This document shows positions 22,471-32,210 of a stretch of 64,000 nucleotides of DNA, piece after piece (the first letter of the stretch is position 1; every line of letters starts with the position of its first letter). The stretch covers positions 235,711,530-235,775,529 of the forward strand of contig OY821520.1 in assembly GCA_963682025.1 (NCBI GenBank). The letters are read 5' to 3'. The position numbers and the translations under genes were made by a program. A model generated the notes under the pieces. The model worked only from the letters and a program-made list of their open reading frames with translations. It did no database searches and was not told where the DNA came from. Origin of the DNA: Cordilura impudica (Eukaryota > Arthropoda > Insecta > Diptera > Scathophagidae).

Positions 22471-22728
22471 CTGAAAAATTGTCCAAATCGATAAACCCGC
22501 GAAGTTTAAATTGAAAAGTCACCTTTTCATTTGGACACAAAACAAAATTTTATATAATATAATTAATAAAAAAACAAGTAAGAAAATTATAGTCGGTCTA
22601 GACCGACCATATGATACCCTATACCATGGTTTAGAGACCCTATCTTTCGGTCCAACTAATTCGATATAGAAAATAAGCATAAGCCAAATTTGAGTGGGAT
22701 TTTTATTATTTTTTTTTTGCTGCAAATA

Positions 22729-24034
22729 ACGGGTGATTTTTTAAGAGCTTGATAACTTTTTTAAAAAAAAAAACGCATAAAATTTGCAAAATCTCATCGG
22801 TTCTTTATTTGAAACGTTAGATTGGTCCATGACATTTACTTTTTGAAGATAATTTCATTTAAATGTTGACCGCGGCTGCGTCTTAGGTGGTTCATTCGGA
22901 AAGTCCAATTTTGGGCAACTTTTTCGAGCATTTCGGCCGGAATAGCCCGAATTTCTTCGGAAATGTTGTCTTCCAAAGCTGGAATAGTTGCTGGCTTATT
23001 TCTGTAGACTTTAGACTTGACGTAGCCCCACAAAAAATAGTCTAAAGGCGTCAAATCGCATGATCTTGGTGGCCAACTTACCGGTCCATTTCTTGAGATG
23101 AATTGTTCTCCGAAGTTTTCCCTCAAAATGGCCATAGAATCGCGAGCTGTGTGGCATGTAGCGCCATCTTGTTGAAACCACATGTCAACCAAGTTCAGTT
23201 CTTCCATTTTTGGCAACAAAAAGTTTGTTAGCATCGAACGATAGCGATCGCCATTCACCGTAACGTTGCGTCCAACAGCATCTTTGAAAAAATACGGTCC
23301 AATGATTCCACCAGCGTACAAACCACACCAAACAGTGCATTTTTCGGGATGCATGGGCAGTTCTTGAACGGCTTCTGGTTGCTCTTCACTCCAAATACGG
23401 CAATTTTGCTTATTTACGAAGCCATTCAACCAGAAATGAGCCTCATCGCTGAACAAAATTTGTCGATAAAAAAGCGGATTTTCTGCCAACTTTTCTAGGG
23501 CCCATTCACTGAAAATTAGACGTTGTGGCAGATCGTTCGGCTTCAGTTCTTGCACGAGCTGTATTTTGTACGGTTTTACACCAAGATCTTTGCGTAAAAT
23601 CTTCCATGTGGTCGAATAACACAAACCCAATTGCTGCGAACGGCGACGAATCGACATTTCACGGTCTTCAGTAACACTCTCAGAAACAGACGCAATATTC
23701 TCTTCTGTACGCACTGTACGCATTCGTGTGGTTGGTTTAATGTCCAATAAAGTAAACTGAGTGCGAAACTTGGTCACAATCGCATTAATTGTTTGCTCAC
23801 TTGGTCGATTATGTAGACCATAAATCGGACGTAAAGCGCGAAACACATTTCGAACCGAACACTGATTTTGGTAATAAAATTCAATGATTTGCAAGCGTTG
23901 CTCGTTAGTAAGTCTATTCATGATGAAATGTCAAAGCATACTGAGCATCTTTCTCTTTGACACCATGTCTGAAATCCCACGTGATCTGTCAAATACTAAT
24001 GCATGAAAATCCTAACCTCAAAAAAATCACCCGT
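22729..24034 (-). mobile_element. Complete DD41D mariner element, copy 2
   Basis: 1306 bp, from ACGGGTGATTTTTTAAGAG to AAAAAAATCACCCGT, with TA at 22727-22728 and 24035-24036. It sits within a mini-me-like repeat inside an intron of phosphorylase kinase gamma, transcribed in the same direction as the gene. Nearly identical to copy 1 at 81-1386. Confidence 0.95.
22836..23921 (-). CDS. mariner transposase (DD41D), copy 2, intact
   Basis: 361 residues without stop or frameshift. Catalytic D159, D252 and D294 are preserved with 41 residues between the last two. Compared with copy 1 there is one amino-acid change (N at residue 344, from GGTTCATTC against GGTCCATTC on the plus strand) plus silent changes near 23067 (GATCTTGG) and 23568 (TTTTGTACGG). 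With intact termini it could be an autonomous copy; activity is inferred, not shown. Confidence 0.95.
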   Translation of the reverse strand: MNRLTNEQRLQIIEFYYQNQCSVRNVFRALRPIYGLHNRPSEQTINAIVTKFRTQFTLLDIKPTTRMRTVRTEENIASVSESVTEDREMSIRRRSQQLGLCYSTTWKILRKDLGVKPYKIQLVQELKPNDLPQRLIFSEWALEKLAENPLFYRQILFSDEAHFWLNGFVNKQNCRIWSEEQPEAVQELPMHPEKCTVWCGLYAGGIIGPYFFKDAVGRNVTVNGDRYRSMLTNFLLPKMEELNLVDMWFQQDGATCHTARDSMAILRENFGEQFISRNGPVSWPPRSCDLTPLDYFLWGYVKSKVYRNKPATIPALEDNISEEIRAIPAEMLEKVAQNWTFRMNHLRRSRGQHLNEIIFKK

Positions 24035-24721
24035 TATGAAAAAGTTCATATCGGGTGCTATATTTATATGGGGACTAGGTCCAAAAATGGACCGATCTTG
24101 ACCATATTTGGCAAAGTCACTTATATTTTCAAAAAATATATACAAACCAAATTTGAGAAAAACCTGTGCAATATTTTTGTTTTTTGATAAATTTAAGTGA
24201 ATATCGGGAAGCAGCTTATATGGGTCCTATAGGGAATATTTTTGGACTACTGATTAATGGATATAATAAACACATACAAACACAATTTGACTGAGATCAA
24301 TATTATAATTTGGATCTTATGGCACTTCATGTCGGTTTCATAGGGGTCATTTATACGGGGGCTCGGTCTGAACATGGACCGAATTTCACCAATTTCAATA
24401 GCGTTCATCCTATGGCCGATGAAAGCTTATATACCAAATTTCATCAAAGCATATTCATATTTGCGACCTGTAGTTTGATTACAAGCTTTACATGGACACA
24501 CAGACGGACGGACGGACGGACATTGCTAAATCGACTCAGAAAGTGATTCTGAATCGATCGGTATAATAAAAGATGGGTCTAGGTATTTTGGTAGTTACAA
24601 ACAGCAGCACAAAGTCATTATACCCAAACCACATAGCGGTATAGGGTATAATTAACTTGTTCGCCGCTATTTATTTTAAATATTTTAAATCAGCAACCCC
24701 AAAACTCGTCCATTCATATTT

Positions 24722-25449
24722 TGATACCCTACACCACTCTGCGGTAATAGTATAATGAGGTTGTGCTGATGTTTGTAACTACCAAAAGTATTTGACCTAG
24801 ACCCATCTTTTATTATAGATCAGAATCACTTTCTAAGTCGATTTAGCGATGTCCGTCCGTCTGTATGTCTATGTAAACCTTGTAATCAAACTAATAATCG
24901 CAAATATGAATATATTTTGATGAAATTTTGTATACAAGCTTCTATCGGCCATAGTACGAACGCTATTGAAATTGGTGAAAATCGGTGCATGTTCAGACCT
25001 AGTCCCCATATAAATGACCCCTATGAGATTGATTTAAATTGCCACAATATCCAAGTTATCATATAGATCTCAGTCAAATTTGATTTGTGTATGTTTATTA
25101 CATCCACTAATCGGTAGTTCAAAAATAAACCCTATAGGACAAAATTCTTAGTCATAGCCACCACTTCACTTCAATCTATCAAAAAACAAATATATTGCAC
25201 AGATTTTTCTAAAATTTTGATTGTATATGTTTTTGCAAAAATTAAGTGACTACCAAATATGATTAGGATCGGTCCAATTTCGACCTAGCATCCGATATGA
25301 ACTTTTTCATATCTGCAGGCAAAAATTTAATAACAATGCCACTCAAATTTTGTTTATGCTTATTTTCTATATCCAATTAATTGGACCTAAACTCATGGTA
25401 TAGGGTATCGTATAGTCGGTCCAGACCGACGATAATTATCTTACTTGTT
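24722..25449 (-). repeat. mini-me/DINE-1-like repeat, inverted neighbour
   Basis: Begins ATACCCTACACCACTCTGCG and ends GTCGGTCCAGACCGACGATA...TTACTTGTTTT, the reverse complement of the family. Together with the copy at 22573-24650 it forms an inverted pair separated by about 70 bp. Confidence 0.85.
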
Positions 25450-25537
25450 TTACACTAATAATATGAAAATTTTATGGTCCAAATTTATAATATTTTACTG
25501 TAATTAGGGATTTAATCTTTCGGTTTTGAAAACATAC

Positions 25538-25674
25538 CTGAGATATCAGCCCATTCAGGCGAGGTAAAACTATATTTGCCTTCCATAATATTACGCAGCA
25601 TAACCATTTGTTTACGATGCCAAAAGGGAGGGCAGCCTACTAAAAGAGTAAACATTATAACACCGCAGGCCCAG
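25538..25674 (-). CDS. PhKgamma: Phosphorylase kinase gamma, exon with C-lobe helices
   Basis: Reads [20 protein letters not shown] then [20 protein letters not shown] and WADIS. Acceptor GACTTTAG/CTGG at 25674 completes the Ile codon begun in the previous exon; donor CAG/GTATG at 25538. 137 bp, phase 2 in and phase 1 out. The intron that follows is 4354 bp and full of mobile elements. Confidence 0.95.
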
Positions 25675-25752
25675 CTAAAGTCGGAAAAATATTTTTTTTG
25701 GAAAAAAAAAAAAATACTCAATTGATTAAATACATAATAATTTAAAACCTAC

Positions 25753-25843
25753 ATATCAACTTCTTGGCCATAACCAGGACTACCCTCAAACATATTGCAT
25801 TTAAGAGTTTCAGGAGCCAAATAACCAGGAGTACCACACAAAT
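25753..25843 (-). CDS. PhKgamma: Phosphorylase kinase gamma, activation-segment exon
   Basis: Reads [20 protein letters not shown] then SPGYGQEVD. It contains the P+1 loop [10 protein letters not shown]. Phosphorylase kinase gamma is constitutively active because it has Glu instead of a phosphorylatable residue in the loop; that residue is not unambiguous here. Acceptor TATCTAG/ATTTG at 25843, donor AT/GTAGGT at 25753, 91 bp. Confidence 0.95.
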
Positions 25844-25930
25844 CTAGATAATAGAATTGAAGAAACTGTTTCAGTAAATCAAGCCTATTTATGACTACTT
25901 ATTTCGCCTTAAACTCTTTAAACGACTTAC

Positions 25931-26215
25931 CCATCAATTTTTCGCCATTTTTAAGCTGCTTGGCAAAACCAAAATCTGTTATCTTAACATTACGATTTTC
26001 GTCTAATAAAATATTTTCAGGTTTTAAGTCTCTATGTACAATATTTTTAGAGTGTATATACTCAACACCCTCAAATATTTGCCTCATTATGGTGCGGGTT
26101 TTTTTCTCGGATAGTGTAACCACCGATGTTAAATAATCGAATAGTTCTCCTTTCGGACATAGCTCAAATACCAAAAAGACAAAAGCATCTGATTCAAAAA
26201 CATCTTGTAAGTCGA
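25931..26215 (-). CDS. PhKgamma: Phosphorylase kinase gamma, catalytic-loop exon
   Basis: Catalytic subunit of phosphorylase kinase, which phosphorylates glycogen phosphorylase to start glycogen breakdown in the cytosol. The exon reads [20 protein letters not shown] (hinge), then [20 protein letters not shown] (catalytic loop with HRD Asp and Asn) and [11 protein letters not shown] (magnesium-binding DFG). Acceptor CTTATAG/TCGAC at 26215 and donor ATGG/GTAAG at 25931; 285 bp. Joined to the upstream exon it reads HPYIIDLQDVF, as in insect orthologs. All six splice phases in the five exons agree, so the gene appears intact over this part. Confidence 0.96.
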
Positions 26216-26289
26216 CTATAAGGAAAAATTTGAAATTTTGGTATAAACTCGTTTTTTTTTTTCTTCAAATAATTATTATAAAATCATAC
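26216..26289. other. Short intron of phosphorylase kinase gamma
   Basis: 74-bp intron from GTATGATTT to CTTATAG on the minus strand. Confidence 0.85.
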
Positions 26290-26468
26290 TTATGTATGGA
26301 TGACCCATAACTTGTCTGAGTATTGAGATTTCTTGTCTAGTAGCTTCTAGCATATGATATGGATTTGTATCGTCACTTTCCAAAGCAGCACCTAAATCAA
26401 TAATTTTAGCTGCAAATTCTTTGCCGGTTTCTTTTTCAATACATCTACGTACTGTGGAACTAATGCCT
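26290..26468 (-). CDS. PhKgamma: Phosphorylase kinase gamma, N-lobe exon
   Basis: Reads GISSTVRRCIEKETGKEFAA then KIIDLGAALESDDTNPYHML and QEISILRQVMGHPYI. It holds the end of the glycine-rich loop, the ATP-binding Lys (in FAAKII) and the helix C Glu. Acceptor TTTACAG/AGGC at 26468; donor ATAA/GTATGA at 26290; 179 bp. The exon or exons carrying the start codon and the first part of the loop lie further upstream (higher coordinates) and were not found. Confidence 0.95.
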
Positions 26469-26879
26469 CTGTAAAGATAAGATTAAAAAAAAAAAAAAAG
26501 ATAAAATCAATTAAAGTTAAAAACGCTTATAGATTGCTCTAGAAAATATCAAGGTAAATACATATATTTCAAGGTTAATATATATACACTTGCTACAAAA
26601 CGTATCCATACGCTTGAAGATGAAAATTTTAAATATTAATAAAAATTTGAAAAAAATATTACAAACTTTTTCTCATTTGACTGATTGGAAATTTTACTTG
26701 TTTTTCAAAAAACTTACGGAACGTTTCTAATAAATTTTTTATTTGTTTACAACGCAAAAAACGCCGTATGGTAACTACAGGAAAAAGTATTCGTACATTT
26801 ACAATTTGGGGAATCGCACGAATTATGCAATGACATACAGGTCTGTTACATCGATTAAATTTTAGTAAAAGAAGAAGGG
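26469..26879. other. Intron of phosphorylase kinase gamma
   Basis: AT-rich; no exon recognised. Confidence 0.5.
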
Positions 26880-27203
26880 TGTTTCTTTTTTTTGCTCAAA
26901 TAGAACTTACGAAAGGGTTAGGTGGCAAACGAACTGTCATACTGCGCTCATTTTTCGACATTTAAGGCATCTATGGCAAATCATAGTGAATAGATTCACG
27001 CTTGAACAACACTACCAAATTATCCAAATTTAATTTAAAAATCAGTTATGTATTCGCGCAACTTATAGACGACTTCATAATTTTTATATCGCACATAATC
27101 GTCCATCTGAGCAAGCCATCCGTCGAACTGTGGATAGATTTCATACCAAATACTTTTTAAATGATGCAATAATACCAATACGTCGAAGGAATGTGTGCTG
27201 AAG
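26880..27203 (+). pseudogene. DD41D-type mariner relic, 5' part
   Basis: Plus-strand frames read RLHNFYIAHNRPSEQAIRRT and VDRFHTKYFLNDA, close to the GLHNRPSEQTINAIVTKF block of the intact copies, preceded by terminal-like AAGGGTGTTTCTTTTTTTTG. It is interrupted at GTGCTGAAG (27195-27203) by the Mutator-like element and resumes at 28306. Confidence 0.7.
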
Positions 27204-28305
27204 CGTCTGCGGAAAATTTCCCGAAAACAATTTCCCAAATACAATTGCCCGAAAACAATTGCCCGAAAAAACAATTCCCTGAAAAAACAATTCCCCGAAA
27301 ACAATTTCCCGAAATCAATTTCCCGAAATTACAATTTCCCGAAATTACGATTTCCCGAAAAAAATTTCCCGAAATTACAATTTTCCTATTTTTAGTTTAC
27401 AACTTCCCATATATTCTTGATTTCTCCCATAAAAAAAACTTCCTGCATACGATTTCTTGAAAAAACAATTTCCCGAGTATACGACATCTCGAAAAAACAA
27501 TTCCCCCACCCCGCACCGCGCCCTTCCTCTTCCACCCTCCCTCGTCATCCAGACCTATTTATTGGAGTGTCATACGCTTATTTTTCCATTGTGACTTTGA
27601 ACACTTCGGTATTCAGACTTCCCGACGGATAACGCTCACTCCATCACATCCTGCCCATGCAGTAGCTGCTACGGAATCGTTACCATCTTGCATAGCGAAG
27701 TTTTTTAGTTATTTGGGTTGTAATACTCAGTTACTATGCCACTCGAATTCCTGGATAGCGAAAAAGGTAAACCGAGGTTGCTTTTGAATGGTTTCTTGTA
27801 TCATGACGACGGTCAGTCCGTTGATAGCGTTTATTGGCGTTTTATCCTTTATCGAGGAAAACATTGTACCGGTAGGGTCATAACAACGATACTATAAAAA
27901 AAGAGGCTCTTCACAATCACAGTGCCGAAGCGGCTTTCGTTGCTAAAGAAAAAAGCGTTAATGAGCTGAAAGATCTTGCCCGGACCACTACATCAAGTGG
28001 TCATGAGCTGATTGCTCGCGCTTCGGCCGGAATTTCTGATGGTATTGTTTCGGAAATGCCATCAACAAGCTCTTTGAAGAAATAGTAATTTCGGGAAATT
28101 GTAGTTTCGGGAAATTGTGTTCGGGAAATTGTATTTCGGGAAATTGTAATTTAGGGGAATTGTAATTTCGGGAAATTGTGTTCGGGAAATTGTAATTTCG
28201 GGAAATTGTCATTTCGGGAAATTGTGTTCGTGAAATTGTAATTTCGGGAAATTGTTTCGGGAAATTGTTTTCGGGAAATTGTTTTCGGGAAATTTTCCGC
28301 AAATC
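27204..28305 (+). mobile_element. Mutator-like (Phantom-type?) element with FLYWCH domain and minisatellite termini
   Basis: 1102 bp flanked by a 9-bp duplication GTGCTGAAG (27195-27203 and 28306-28314), the size made by Mutator-like transposases. Terminal repeats are TGCGGAAAATTTCCCG in inverted orientation, extended inward by degenerate ~13-15-bp tandem units (CAATTTCCCGAAAT) over about 270 bp on the left and the reverse complement over about 220 bp on the right. The centre encodes a FLYWCH zinc-finger remnant. Removing the element and one 9-bp copy restores the mariner frame (AEENIVTVNESVEE). Confidence 0.8.
27735..28090 (+). pseudogene. FLYWCH zinc-finger remnant of a Mutator-like element
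   Basis: Plus-strand frames read KPRLLLNGFLYHDDGQSVDS, YWRF, CTGRVITTI, then HNHSAEAAFVAKEKS and AGISDGIVSEMPSTSSLKK. FLYWCH domains carry this F/Y-L-Y-W-C-H pattern and bind DNA in insect regulatory proteins and in Mutator-like transposons. Frameshifts and a stop near 27893 break it, and no transposase catalytic core remains. Confidence 0.75.
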
Positions 28306-28314
28306 GTGCTGAAG

Positions 28315-28480
28315 AGAATATCGTCACTGTAAACGAAAGTGTGGAAGAACATCTAAATTTATCGATTCTTCGTCGCAAAGATCACGGCCTAGTACACCCA
28401 AATAAGATCCAGCTGGTACAGGAATTAAAGCCACGAGACCATCATATGCGTCGTTCTTTAGCCGATTGGGCTCTAGTTGG
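28315..28480 (+). pseudogene. DD41D-type mariner relic, second part
   Basis: Continues the frame broken at 27203: ENIVTVNESVEE, then HPNKIQLVQELKPRD and SLADWAL, matching EENIASVSESV and YKIQLVQELKPND of the intact copies. Similarity stops at about 28475, so the catalytic half is lost. Confidence 0.75.
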
Positions 28481-28544
28481 AACTGACTTCCTCTCATTTC
28501 TTTACATTTCTCTATGTATACAAGCTGCATATAGTTGGCGGAAT

Positions 28545-28690
28545 ATCTTTTTCACGGCAAGTCTATCGACCAAGTTTCAGATCGATCGGATAAGGGAAAA
28601 TGGGTTTTAATGCACTCCGCGACTGTGCAACAAGACTATGGACCAAGTTTCAGATACATTGGATGAGGGGGAATGGGGTTGCCCCATGGC
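28545..28690 (-). repeat. Single copies of the 61-kb tandem repeat unit
   Basis: CGACCAAGTTTCAGATCGAT and GGACCAAGTTTCAGATACAT are the reverse complement of the GATCTGAAACTTGGTC blocks repeated at 61.0-61.5 kb. Confidence 0.6.
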
Positions 28691-29459
28691 AGGCAGGCAA
28701 AAAGACAGAGAGTATGAGTTAAAAGAAAGAGTTTAAAAACTAATGAACTGATTGTATGAAATTTTATACATTGATTCTTTTTCACACCTAAACTCACATA
28801 GGCTATGATTCTATATCTCTACGCCACCAAGGGCGCTGGAATGCAAAAATCGTACCATTCGAGCAATTGGCACCAAATTTTACACAATTTTATTGAAAAT
28901 GAGATTATTTAGAAATGGAGCCGCCGAGACCCCACTTGGTGTTTTATATTAATAAAAAGCTCATAATCTTAGGTTTTCTTTGGAACTTTTTTCAGCTTCG
29001 CAGCTGTTTGGAGAAAAAAGTTTCAAGCGTTTTTGTAAACCCTTGTTTTAGTTTCGAAAATCACAATAATGTCATGCAATATGAATTTATAATTTTTTTT
29101 TAATGCTATGGCTACTTAAATTAATGCATTTTTGTAATCTGTGTACTTCTATTAAACTATGAAAAAATTTTCAGATCAAAATCTTTATTTATACCTGAAA
29201 TTTTATAGTTTTTGTAAATATTACTCATTTCCCGCAAGCGATTCTGCGAAACCAAATTATTGCAATAATGATATTTTTTAAAATATATTAAAAAAAGTAT
29301 AAATCCTGCAACAATAAAACTTCACAGGTCTTCTTAGGGCATAAGTATAAGCAAGTGTGCAAAGTTTCATACAAATCGGGGATGGTGTGTGACATGACCT
29401 GAATGATTTCACATGGAATGACTCTAAGTTGACTTAATTATATTTCTTTCTTTTGGAAA
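28691..29459. other. Unassigned DNA
   Basis: No coding region is supported. A 62-codon ORF at 28915-29103 has no recognisable motif. Confidence 0.35.
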
Positions 29460-29835
29460 CTATATTTTGAAATGAGTCCCGAAATCAAAATTTCGGTGCT
29501 GATGAAAGAAAAATTATCATAAAGCTTAGAAATGAGGGTAAATCTTTTCGTAAACTAGCTCGGATTATAGGCAGTGCAGTGCTCCTCAGTGTAGTATGTC
29601 GTGCAAAACTACAAATCCGCCAATTCAATTTTGTCAAAACCTCGTTCTGAGCGAGAAAATCTAACTATTTTAACGTCAGTACAACAAAATCCCAGAATTA
29701 CTGCTTTCCAAGTTAGTTCTAAAATCAAAGAATTCTTCGAAAAAACATCCATGAAGATATTCTTCGCAAAATATAAAAAAAAATCTGGTCGTGTAGCACT
29801 TATGTAGAAGGCCAATCATTTCCGATGTCAATAGA
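29460..29835 (+). pseudogene. Tc1-like transposase relic, N-terminal part
   Basis: Plus-strand frames read SVQYVVQNYKSANSILSKPR then ILTSVQQNPRITAFQVSSKI, the paired-like DNA-binding region of Tc1 transposases. It is interrupted at about 29835 by the mini-me-like repeat and continues at 30582. Confidence 0.75.
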
Positions 29836-30581
29836 AAACAAGTAAGAAAATTATAGTCGGTCTAGACCAACTATATGATATCCTATACCATGGTTTAGAG
29901 ACCCTATCTCTTCGGTCCAACTAATTGGATATAGAAAATAAGCATAAGCCAAACTTGAGTGCCATTGTTATTAATTTTTTTGGCTGCAGATATGAAAAAG
30001 TTCATATCGGGTGCTATATTTATATGGGAACTAGGTCGAAAAATGGACCGATCCTGACTATGTTTGGTAAAGTCACTTATATTTTGAAAAACTATACACA
30101 AACCAAATTTGAGAAAAATCTGTGCAATATTTTTGTTTTTTGATAGATTTAAGTGAAGATCGGGAATTGTCCTATAGGGATTATTTATGGACTACTGATT
30201 AATGGATACAATGAATACATACAAACCCAATTTGACTAAGATCTATGCGATAATTTGGTTCTTATGGCAATTTATGTCGATTTCATAGGGGTCATTTGTA
30301 TGGGGACTAGGTCTGAATATGGACCGATATTCACCAATTTCAATAGTGTTCATCCTATGACCGATAAAAGCTTATATACCAAATTTCATCAAAATATATT
30401 CATATTTGCGACCTGTAGTTTGATTATAAGGTTTTCATGGACACATAGACGGACGGACGGACATCGCTAAAACGACTCAGAAAGTGATTCTGAGCTGACC
30501 GGTATAATAAAAGATGGGTCTAGGTCAAATATGTTTGGTAGTTACAAACAACAGCACAAAGTCATAGTGGTATAGGGTATA
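29836..30581 (+). repeat. mini-me/DINE-1-like repeat, full-length copy
   Basis: 746 bp from AACAAGTAAGAAAATTATAG to GTGGTATAGGGTATA, with GACGGACGGACGGACATCGC and CGACTCAGAAAGTGATTCTG near the right end. It is inserted in a Tc1-like relic. The best uninterrupted reference copy in this window. Confidence 0.8.
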
Positions 30582-31145
30582 AAAATATGGGCTTTGCAAG
30601 TGAGTGTATGTTACAAAAAAGGGTCCAAAATTTAGTGGAACAGTTTTGCATATTCGGCATTAAAGGAAAAAACTTAGTTTGGCGAAAAAGTGCACCTGCA
30701 TGAAATAAAGAAAATTTTTTGCCAACGGTTAAACACGATGGAGATGGCATTATGGTTTGGGGTATTGTATGGTAAGCAACGGGGTTGGTAAATTCGTATT
30801 TATTGAGGTTATAATGGATCAAATTGGATACATAAACATTTTAAAACAAAGCACACGACAACTGGGCCTTGGAGAAGATTTTTGGTTTCTACAGCATTAT
30901 GATCCAAAACGGCGCACAATGTCAAGCTGTAGTTGCTTTGCAATATTAAAAAATCAATTGAAATCACTACCCCAATTACCCGATCTATAGAACATTTGTG
31001 GAATTGATTGGAGCGCAGAATCCTTCAGTATAAAATAATCTAAAAGGAAATACTTAAAAATCAGTTAAGTCTATGTTAGATCGGCTCACAGAGGTCCTGA
31101 AGCGCATAGAATATCTTTTAAGTTACTAACTTTAGCAATATTTAT
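30582..31145 (+). pseudogene. Tc1-like transposase relic, catalytic part
   Basis: Frames read FCIFGIKGKN, TVKHDGDGIMVWG, YINILKQSTRQ, LGLGEDFWFLQHYDPKR and NQLKSLPQLPDL, matching the DDE region of Tc1. QHYDPKR replaces QQDNDPKH, so the second catalytic Asp is shifted or lost. Stops occur at several points. Confidence 0.8.
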
Positions 31146-31359
31146 TAGTTTTTTCATATTAATGCTTTTTTCTTACGTTTTTTACCTGCAAAAAAATAAT
31201 AATAAATAGCCTAATAGCTTTACAGAAAAAGCATTGAAATTTTATTCAAAGGTTTTGTTTCTATGGGGCGATAAAATAAATATTTTGATTTTTACCCTCC
31301 ACAAATTATTGGTTTTGTGGTCTTATTTTTTCGTCCTAAACAAAATTGATGCATTATAT

Positions 31360-31664
31360 TTAAGATCTGTGAATGGAGGATGACCGAGAATTTAAAAGCG
31401 AAAAATTCCAATAAATTTGTTTCTGGCCATTATCTGTCAAAAAAAAAAAAACGAGCCATTTTTTCAAGTTTCGAAAAAGAAAACAATACCAGGAAGCTAA
31501 ATTTGGCGAATAAGGTGCGTGATGAAGCAATTCGAACTTTAATTCATGGATTTTGGTCATCACGATAAGGGATGTATGAACTGGTGCATTTTCTTGGTGG
31601 TACGGATGCTCTAGATGTTCTGGGCATGAGAATTCAATTGGAACGAACATGTATTTCAAGTTTC
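31360..31664 (-). pseudogene. mariner relic, C-terminal part
   Basis: Minus-strand frame reads HQENAPVHTSLIVMTKIHEL then LLHHAPYSPNLASWYCFLF and RNLKKWL. HQDNAPAHTS has D changed to E, and SPDLAPSD is altered to SPNLASWY, so two catalytic Asp are lost. The N-terminal part lies at 32211-32700. Confidence 0.85.
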
Positions 31665-32210
31665 GAAAGAAGCATTCAAGTGTCTTGGTTTTCTAAAACG
31701 ATGCAAATATTACTTCACTCCTTCCAATCTCCTTAAAATCTATACCACTTACATCCGACCGAAAATGAAATACAACTCCCATATATAGGGAGGAGTTTCG
31801 AAGTCCATTTTGGAGCTACTAGATCGTGTATAAAGGAGAGCGTTTGATGCTCATTAATAACAGTAGGGAATCCAATTCTTTTGACTCGTTGGAACATCAT
31901 CGAAATTTGGGTTGAGTTGTTCTGATGATTAGCGGCCTAAATTCCAAGTGCTCGAGTTTCAATTCGCTCTACCCGCTTATCTAGAAGATCACATTCGTTT
32001 GTAGTCTATTGTCCAGTTGACCGCACAACGCATTACGGAGAAAATTTGTTTATCAGTCGAACTAAACGAATGTGGAATAAACTCCCCGCACAGGTCTTTC
32101 CTGACAGTTACATTATAATAAAATTTAAGTAAAATATCCCAAACACTATTCCCTCTTTCCTCCATCTCAAAAGCTATTTTCCTGAGTGTTGGTTAATAAT
32201 AAAAAAAAAT
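31665..32210 (+). mobile_element. LINE B-type 3' fragment inserted in a mariner relic
   Basis: Plus-strand frames read CLGFLKRCKYYFTPSNLLKI, YTTYIRPKMKYNSHI and KSILELLDRV, the RT thumb of the same family as 12446-12998, then LTAQRITEKI and an A-rich tail (AATAATAAAAAAAAAT) near 32195-32208. It separates the two halves of the mariner relic. Confidence 0.75.

Larger units (their letters stand above)
22573..24650 (+). repeat. mini-me/DINE-1-like repeat, interrupted by mariner copy 2
   Basis: Starts ACAAGTAAGAAAATTATAGT, continues to 22728, and resumes at 24035 with TGAAAAAGTTCATATCGGG. The uninterrupted copy at 29836 reads GCAGATATGAAAAAG across this point, confirming insertion at its TA. It ends with GACGGACGGACGGACATTGC, TCGACTCAGAAAGTGATTCT and GCGGTATAGGGTATA. 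Confidence 0.85.

Noticed and set aside
24484..24522. GACGGACGGACGGACA as a stand-alone microsatellite
   Set aside because: It recurs at the same relative position in every mini-me-like copy, so it is part of that repeat rather than an independent locus.
27191..27460. Pro/Asn/Phe-rich ORFs in three frames, also at 27988-28378 on the minus strand
   Set aside because: All are translations of the CAATTTCCCGAAAT tandem units in the inverted ends of the Mutator-like element.
26469..28000. Search for the first coding exon of phosphorylase kinase gamma
   Set aside because: No sequence encoding the expected start and glycine-rich loop was found; it probably lies further upstream, so no exon is claimed.
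27190..28310. Possible CRISPR-like array of regular short repeats
   Set aside because: Units are contiguous and degenerate with no unique spacers, the genome is eukaryotic, and the two arrays are inverted ends of a transposon.
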